From Coriaria nepalensis (Eukaryota > Streptophyta > Magnoliopsida > Cucurbitales > Coriariaceae), in contig CP114495.1 in assembly GCA_027186245.1 (NCBI GenBank), positions 3,921,001-3,985,000 of the forward strand: DNA of 64,000 bases, written 5' to 3'. The position numbers and the translations under genes are program-made. Below, one piece after another: positions 59,421 through 64,000 of the stretch. The notes under the pieces were generated by a model that ran no database searches, had not been told where the DNA came from, and was given only the letters and a program-made list of their open reading frames with translations. The first letter of the stretch is position 1. Every line of letters starts with the position of its first letter.

Positions 59421-60150
59421 TCCTAACAATGATACCTCTCAAGAATGCATGTAGAACTCCGGGGTCATTTGGCATATCAACCTTCTGTGCTTTCCTTTGG
59501 AACCCATTCGCAAAATCATTTAAAGTTTCACCCGTAAATTACTTAGTTGTATGAAGATTGATCATTGTAGGCATTTTAGTTAATTTTGCCCCCAAGAAGC
59601 TTGCTATGAACAAAGCATTGAGGTCTTAAAATGACTTTAACGATACTGTCGCCAATGATCTATATCACTCAATTGCAGGTCCGCCCAAGGTAATGTGAAA
59701 TGCCTAACATATGAGCTCGTCATTGTGTGCTTTCAACCTCATGGTTGTCTTATAAGCCTCAACACGATCCCTAGGATTATAATCTTTTTTGTAAGTACAA
59801 AATGACAGAGGTTTGAACTTCTAGAACGGGGAAGTCCAAGATATTCAAAACAAAGGGACTTGCCCTTTCCTCGGGTTCCTGGTCCAACCCTCTCTTCTTG
59901 ACATCCACTTTCAGCCTTTTGAGCCTTTTATTAACCTCATGGTTGTCTTATAAGCCTCCACACGATCCCTATGATCATAATATTTTTTATAAGTACGAAA
60001 CTTCAAAGGTTTGAACTTTTTCAGAACGGGAAAGTCCAAGATATTCTAAGCAAAGCTTACCCTTTCCTTTGGCTCCTAGTCTAATCCTCCATTCTTGACA
60101 GCCACTTCCAACATTTTGAGCCTTTTATTAACCTCATTTCTTAACATAAA
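59421..60150 (-). mobile_element. Gypsy-type gag remnant with an internal duplication
   Basis: Read on the minus strand, AQKVDMPNDPGVLHAFLRGI (about 59490-59431) and surrounding words resemble the gag of plant gypsy elements. The rest is too decayed for a continuous frame. The region contains two copies of a 197-198 bp unit (see the repeat entry). Confidence 0.5.
59735..60129. repeat. Tandem duplication of a 197-198 bp unit
   Basis: AACCTCATGGTTGTCTTATAAGCCTC begins at 59735 and again at 59933, and AACCTCATTTCTTA starts a third partial copy at 60130. Between these marks the two units align along their whole length with scattered differences. Confidence 0.9.
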
Positions 60151-61394
60151 TTTTCAAATAATGTAACTCTATAAGAGAACTCATCTATTCATAAAATTCT
60201 TTCAAATAGTTTTAATTAATATGTTATTTTTATAAAGAGTTTAATCACTTTTTCGTCGTTGTATTGTTCGATTTTTACGAATTCATTCCTCCATGGTTTT
60301 CCATAGAGGTCGAGCTTTATGGATGAAGCTTGGTGAAAGGGGAAAAAAATAGACGCGAGAAAATATACATAATTTATACATTTTTGAGGTAAAATTATAG
60401 GGAAATATATTAATTTAAGACAAATTTATAATTTTACACTTTTACTATTGATATGGCAATATTAAAATTCATATTTTACATGTGTCGCGTTATAATAAGT
60501 GCTGACATGTTTAAATAATGACATGTCAGGAAAAAGTCACCAGAGTGACTAAAAAGTCTAATCTTGATAATAAAGGTATTAAAATTTTGTCGGAGTTGAT
60601 GGATAGACAAATTCGTAGAAAAATTCATAGACAAATTCGTAAAACCGAACAATAAATGGAAGAAAAAGTGTTAACCCTTTTATAAATTTAGAGAATTAGG
60701 GTCATTGGAGCAAATTGAAAGTATTATTTAATGTTTGTGCCTACTTTAAAATTTATTTTCAAAATGTTGTACTTTTTTATTTTTTTGATTTAATTTATAA
60801 GTTTGATATATCGATGATCATACTACCCTTAATGATAACTTTTATTAAAAAAAGTCAGAAACAGTTCGTCTCCTTCGTTCTTCCCTCAAACACGATTAGA
60901 AACCGTAAAAGGAAAACGATGACCAACGTCCAACACGTTCATCTCCCACTTCAACTGAAATTTCCTTCATCTTTTACTTCATGATCATCCCGTTCATCTT
61001 CTACTTCATCACATTTAACATCCAACACGATCAGAAATCATACCTCGTAGAATTTCTCAGAAGCAAAATAGTGAGAAGAAACAACGAAATGAGGAGTCGC
61101 CAGAGGCAATTGCGAATAACGGAAAAAGAGCAAAGTTCTTGCTAGGATCAATGGACATAGACCCATCCACCTTGCCACTTCCAGTATGTATGTACTTATA
61201 TATGAAATTTAGGTTTTTTTTTTTCTTGTGCATTTTCTAAATATATGGATGGTTGCTACATTTTTTGGGTGGGTTTCTGATTTTTGTTGTTTAATTAAAT
61301 TTTTAGTGCTCCAACGGCTACGAACTAAAGGCATCGAACCTTCGAACATTTTTTCTAAACTACTCAATGGATCGATACCCTTTAGTTCAAAGCC
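60151..61394. other. AT-rich intergenic DNA, no gene seen
   Basis: I see no coding sequence with plant-like composition, no splice-linked exons and no clear terminal repeats. Short open frames at about 60715-60984 and 61228-61413 are low-complexity and not supported. Confidence 0.55.
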
Positions 61395-61792
61395 TTCAAG
61401 CAATATAGTATAACGGGTATCGAGATTGGGTTCCAGATTTGTCGATGGCCTTCAATAATAAGTATCGAGCAATCTATAAGTTAAGGGAGAGGCTTTGAAG
61501 TTTCTATCTTAACTTTCAGAATGCTCGATGACCTGAAATAATGGGCATCAAGTAATCTGAAAATTAAGATAGATATCGTATGTTCTTTGACTTACCATCG
61601 TGATTGCTCGATACTCCCTTATTGTTGACCCATCACAAGCCTTTATCTACTCTTGTCGATTGGTCGATGGCTCCGAAATAAGAGGTATCGAGCAATCGAG
61701 ATGGTAAGTTAAAAACTTCAATGTCTCTGACTTCTCATCTCGATTGTTTGATATCCTTCAAGACTACTATATCGAGCAAGAAAGAATCAATT
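61395..61792. repeat. Older diverged copies of the TCGATTGCTCGATGG palindromic repeat
   Basis: About five diverged units are spaced roughly 65-85 bp apart. Each pairs a TCGATGGCC/TCGATGACC-like arm with a TATCGAGCAATC-like arm; for example GGTCGATGGCTCCGAAATAAGAGGTATCGAGCAATCGAG lies at about 61661-61699. It is the same motif as the array at 62991-63512, but it differs in spacer sequence. Confidence 0.75.
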
Positions 61793-61884
61793 ATATAGTT
61801 TAAATATCAATTTGTTTTTTTTTTAAATATTTGGCTTATACTTATTTCTTGTAAATCTTAGTTGTTGTATGTTTATGTTTAATT

Positions 61885-62419
61885 TCAGATGGAAAAAGAT
61901 ATAATGCATCATGTCCTTACACCCATCCTCATGATAGATCTTTTTTTACAAAGCCTGCATCTCTATGACTTTAAAGAAAGAAGTTGTTATTGTTGAGAAA
62001 GAAAGGCTTACTACAAAACCGTTGGAGGTGTTTAGGACTACATTTTTGGGACACTAAAGCTCAAAAATTCTGGTAAACTCATTAACTCTTTCATTGTCCG
62101 ACAAACTAAGTGCGAGAAGAAAAAAGAGTTGTGGTTTTTGGTCGGCGAGAAACCTATGTTGTTTGGTCTCATATAGTTTCCTTTGGTAACGGTATTGAAA
62201 TGTCATGAGTATTATGAGAACATTATGACCAAGCAGTTTGGAAAAGAACACCGGCTATTGAATAAATATCTTGATGGGAATCTTGTCACAGCTACAGAGC
62301 TAGGAGTGAGGTTCGAAAATTGGACTAAGAGAGACAACGATATCATCAACATGGCTCTTGTGTACTTTGTAGAGGTTGTCATCATGGCTAAAGAGAGGAA
62401 GAATAATAGTAAACCCTAA
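61885..62419 (+). pseudogene. DUF1985-like domain fragment (Ulp1-associated MULE type)
   Basis: Conceptual translation in mixed frames gives LKLKNSGKLINSFIVRQTK, KKELWFLVGEKPMLFGL and, in the last open piece (62183-62419), NDIINMALVYFVEVVIMAKE. These match the order of motifs in DUF1985, a plant domain common in Ulp1-peptidase-bearing Mutator-like elements and their host derivatives. Stops and frameshifts separate the pieces. No Ulp1 catalytic domain or terminal inverted repeat was seen. Confidence 0.6.
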
Positions 62420-62940
62420 TGTTAAAACATTTCGTCTTCAACCATAAATTTTGAATCTTTCATCATTGAACCTAAAGATTAGACTTTTCTATCAAACTCT
62501 AATGTTTAAACCTCTTTTTCATCTTAAACCATAAAGGGTGAACTTTTCATCAATGAGCCATAAGGTTAGACCTTTCTATCAAACCTTAACATTTCAACAT
62601 TTTATCTTGAGCCATATAGGTTGAATTTTTCATCAATGTGCCTAAAGATTAGATATTTCTATCAAACTCTAATATCTAAACATTTCATCTTGAATCATAA
62701 AGGATGATCATTTCATCAATGAATTTAAAGGTTAGACATTTCTATCAAAACCTAATGTTTAAATATTTCATCTTGAACCATAAACATTGAACCTTTCATC
62801 AATGAACTTAAATGTTAGACATTTCATCATTGAACCTAAATGTTAGACATTTCATCATGGAACCTAAAGTTTAGAAATTTCCTACTGAACACTAAACGTT
62901 AAACTTTTCATATTTGACCCTAAAGGTGAAACCTTTCCTT
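62420..62940. repeat. Tandem array, about 83-87 bp unit (type A)
   Basis: Units recur with landmarks at 62479, 62566, 62649 and 62732 (TTAGAC/T-TTTCTATCAAA). Each unit also contains CATTTCATCTTGAACCATAAAGG-like and TTCATCAATGAACCTAAAGG-like words. The last part (62780-62900) has shorter units of about 30 bp, showing further local expansion. Confidence 0.88.
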
Positions 62941-63516
62941 TTATCCAATCGAGATTCTAGGACAGTGACCTCAAAATCTATAATTCTTGATCTCGATTGC
63001 TCGATGGATTAATTTCCAAATCTATCGACCAATTGAGATTTTAGGACAATGACCTCAAATTCTCTATTTCATAATCTCGATTGCTCGATGGCTTTATTCC
63101 AAGATCCATCGAGCAAATCAAGATTTTAGGAGTGACTTCAAAGTCTCTATTTCATAATCTTGATTGCTTCATGGCTCAATTCCTATATCTATCGAGCAAT
63201 TGAGATTTTAGGAAAGTTACCTCAAAGTCTCTATTTCATAATCTCGATTGCTCGATGGTTCATTTCCCAGATCCATCAGCAATCGAGATTTTAGGACATT
63301 GACATTAAATTCTCTATTTCCTAATCTCGATTGCTCAATGGCTTTTGAAAACGAGCCATCGAGCAATCAAGATTTTAAAATAGTAACCGCAAAGTCTTTG
63401 TTTCCTAATCACGATTGCTTGATGGCTCATTTTCAAAAGCCATCGAGCACTCGAGATAATAAGACAGTGACCTCAAAATATATATTTCCTAATCTCGATT
63501 GCTCGATAACTCTTTT
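62941..63516. repeat. Palindromic minisatellite, about 84-bp unit (type B)
   Basis: Unit landmarks (TCTCGATTGC or close variants) fall at 62991, 63074, 63158, 63242, 63325, 63409 and 63493, a period of 83-84 bp. In each unit AATCTCGATTGCTCGATGGCT is followed after 6-12 bases by its near reverse complement CCATCGAGCAATCGAGATT, so each unit can fold as a stem of up to 20 bp. The linker between hairpins (TTTTAGGACAGTGACCTCAAAGTCTCTATTTC-like) is also conserved. The open frame over 63248-63550 exists only because 84 is a multiple of three. Confidence 0.95.
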
Positions 63517-64000
63517 GTTTGGCCCCGTGATACTAAGAAGGGTTAGGTAACGGGTTCGACCCATGACCCGCCTGATAAATGGGTTTGATCCATTTAATTT
63601 AGGCCAAAAAATAATGTATTTTAAAGCCCATTAACTTAATTTTTTTGATTTTTGAAAAACCAAATATTTTGTTGGATTTGACCCAAAATAAATCTGATTG
63701 GCCTAAAAGAGTTTTGGCCCAATTGGAAATAAATAAGTTAAATATTAAATTGAGGTTAGAAAAATTGTTTGACAAGTGATTATGGAATTGAGTTTGTTTT
63801 AGAAAATTACCAGTTGGACTCTGATTCAAGATGGAGCAAGCTTAGGTAAGGATGTAATACTTGAATCCCTTATGTAATTTTTTTTTTATTTATTTGTATT
63901 TTTTGTAAGGGTTATAAATTTTAGAAATACTCAAAATTACATGGTCCATTATATCTATTTATTTATGTTAATTGATTTGATTGATAACATATTCATGCAT
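63517..64000. other. AT-rich tail of the window
   Basis: The GGGTTCGACCCATGACCCGCC-type patch at 63551-63572 and the nearby ATGGGTTTGATCCATTTAATTTAGGCC suggest a decayed mobile element, but it cannot be assigned. No gene was seen before the window ends. Confidence 0.5.

Noticed and set aside
61395..63516. CRISPR array
   Set aside because: The repeats are near-identical along the whole unit, including the linker, with no variable spacers and no cas genes. The DNA is plant nuclear.
63248..63550. Open frame of 100 codons with an internal amino-acid repeat
   Set aside because: It lies wholly inside the palindromic 84-bp array. It is open only because the unit length is a multiple of three, and there is no independent coding signal.

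Overview
This is nuclear DNA of a flowering plant, most likely a eudicot. It is AT-rich, its genes have many short exons bounded by GT/AG introns, and it carries decayed LTR retrotransposons. Two genes encode plastid ribosomal proteins with apparent transit peptides, and the closest relatives I recognise for every gene are Arabidopsis-type plant proteins. The family cannot be fixed from this window. All exon models were read by eye from splice sites and reading frame, and exon phases close for every intact gene.

Layout. 1-5072: AT-rich intergenic DNA, with a possible gene end at 176-433. 5073-12760: a badly decayed Ty3/gypsy element with a long 5' LTR and no recognisable 3' LTR. 13640-22750: UPL6, a HECT E3 ubiquitin ligase with 26 coding exons, behind a promoter rich in TGGGCC/T motifs. 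23355-24685: a broken copy of an F-box/DUF295 gene. 25020-28470: stacked retrotransposon remains (chromovirus integrase end, LTR-like block, copia gag). 29612-40751: the NEMF/Rqc2 gene with 14 coding exons, carrying a young antisense copia element of about 4.9 kb in intron 6. 42371-45243: plastid ribosomal protein S1. 45360-47270: a truncated copia remnant. 47380-49345: a degenerate tandem copy of the next block (F-box fragment, then S6 fragment). 49441-50655: the intact F-box/DUF295 gene, divergent from 51547-53175, plastid ribosomal protein S6. 53473-55020: a broken desiccation-related PCC13-62-like gene that keeps its ABRE and TATA box. 55720-57702: a PPR gene like At3g48810. 57886-58290: a broken N-terminal piece of TRMT61A. 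58291-64000: repeat-rich DNA with a gag-like tandem duplication, a DUF1985 relic and tandem arrays of about 84 bp, one built of palindromic units.

How the genes relate. Four intact genes serve protein synthesis or turnover: NEMF rescues stalled cytosolic ribosomes, S1 and S6 are plastid 30S proteins, and UPL6 is a ubiquitin ligase. This looks like ordinary plant gene neighbourhood rather than an operon-like system. I found no undescribed molecular system. The best leads are the F-box/S6 segmental duplication with its triplicated telo-box promoter, the palindromic 84-bp minisatellite, and the recently inserted yet coding-defective copia element inside NEMF.
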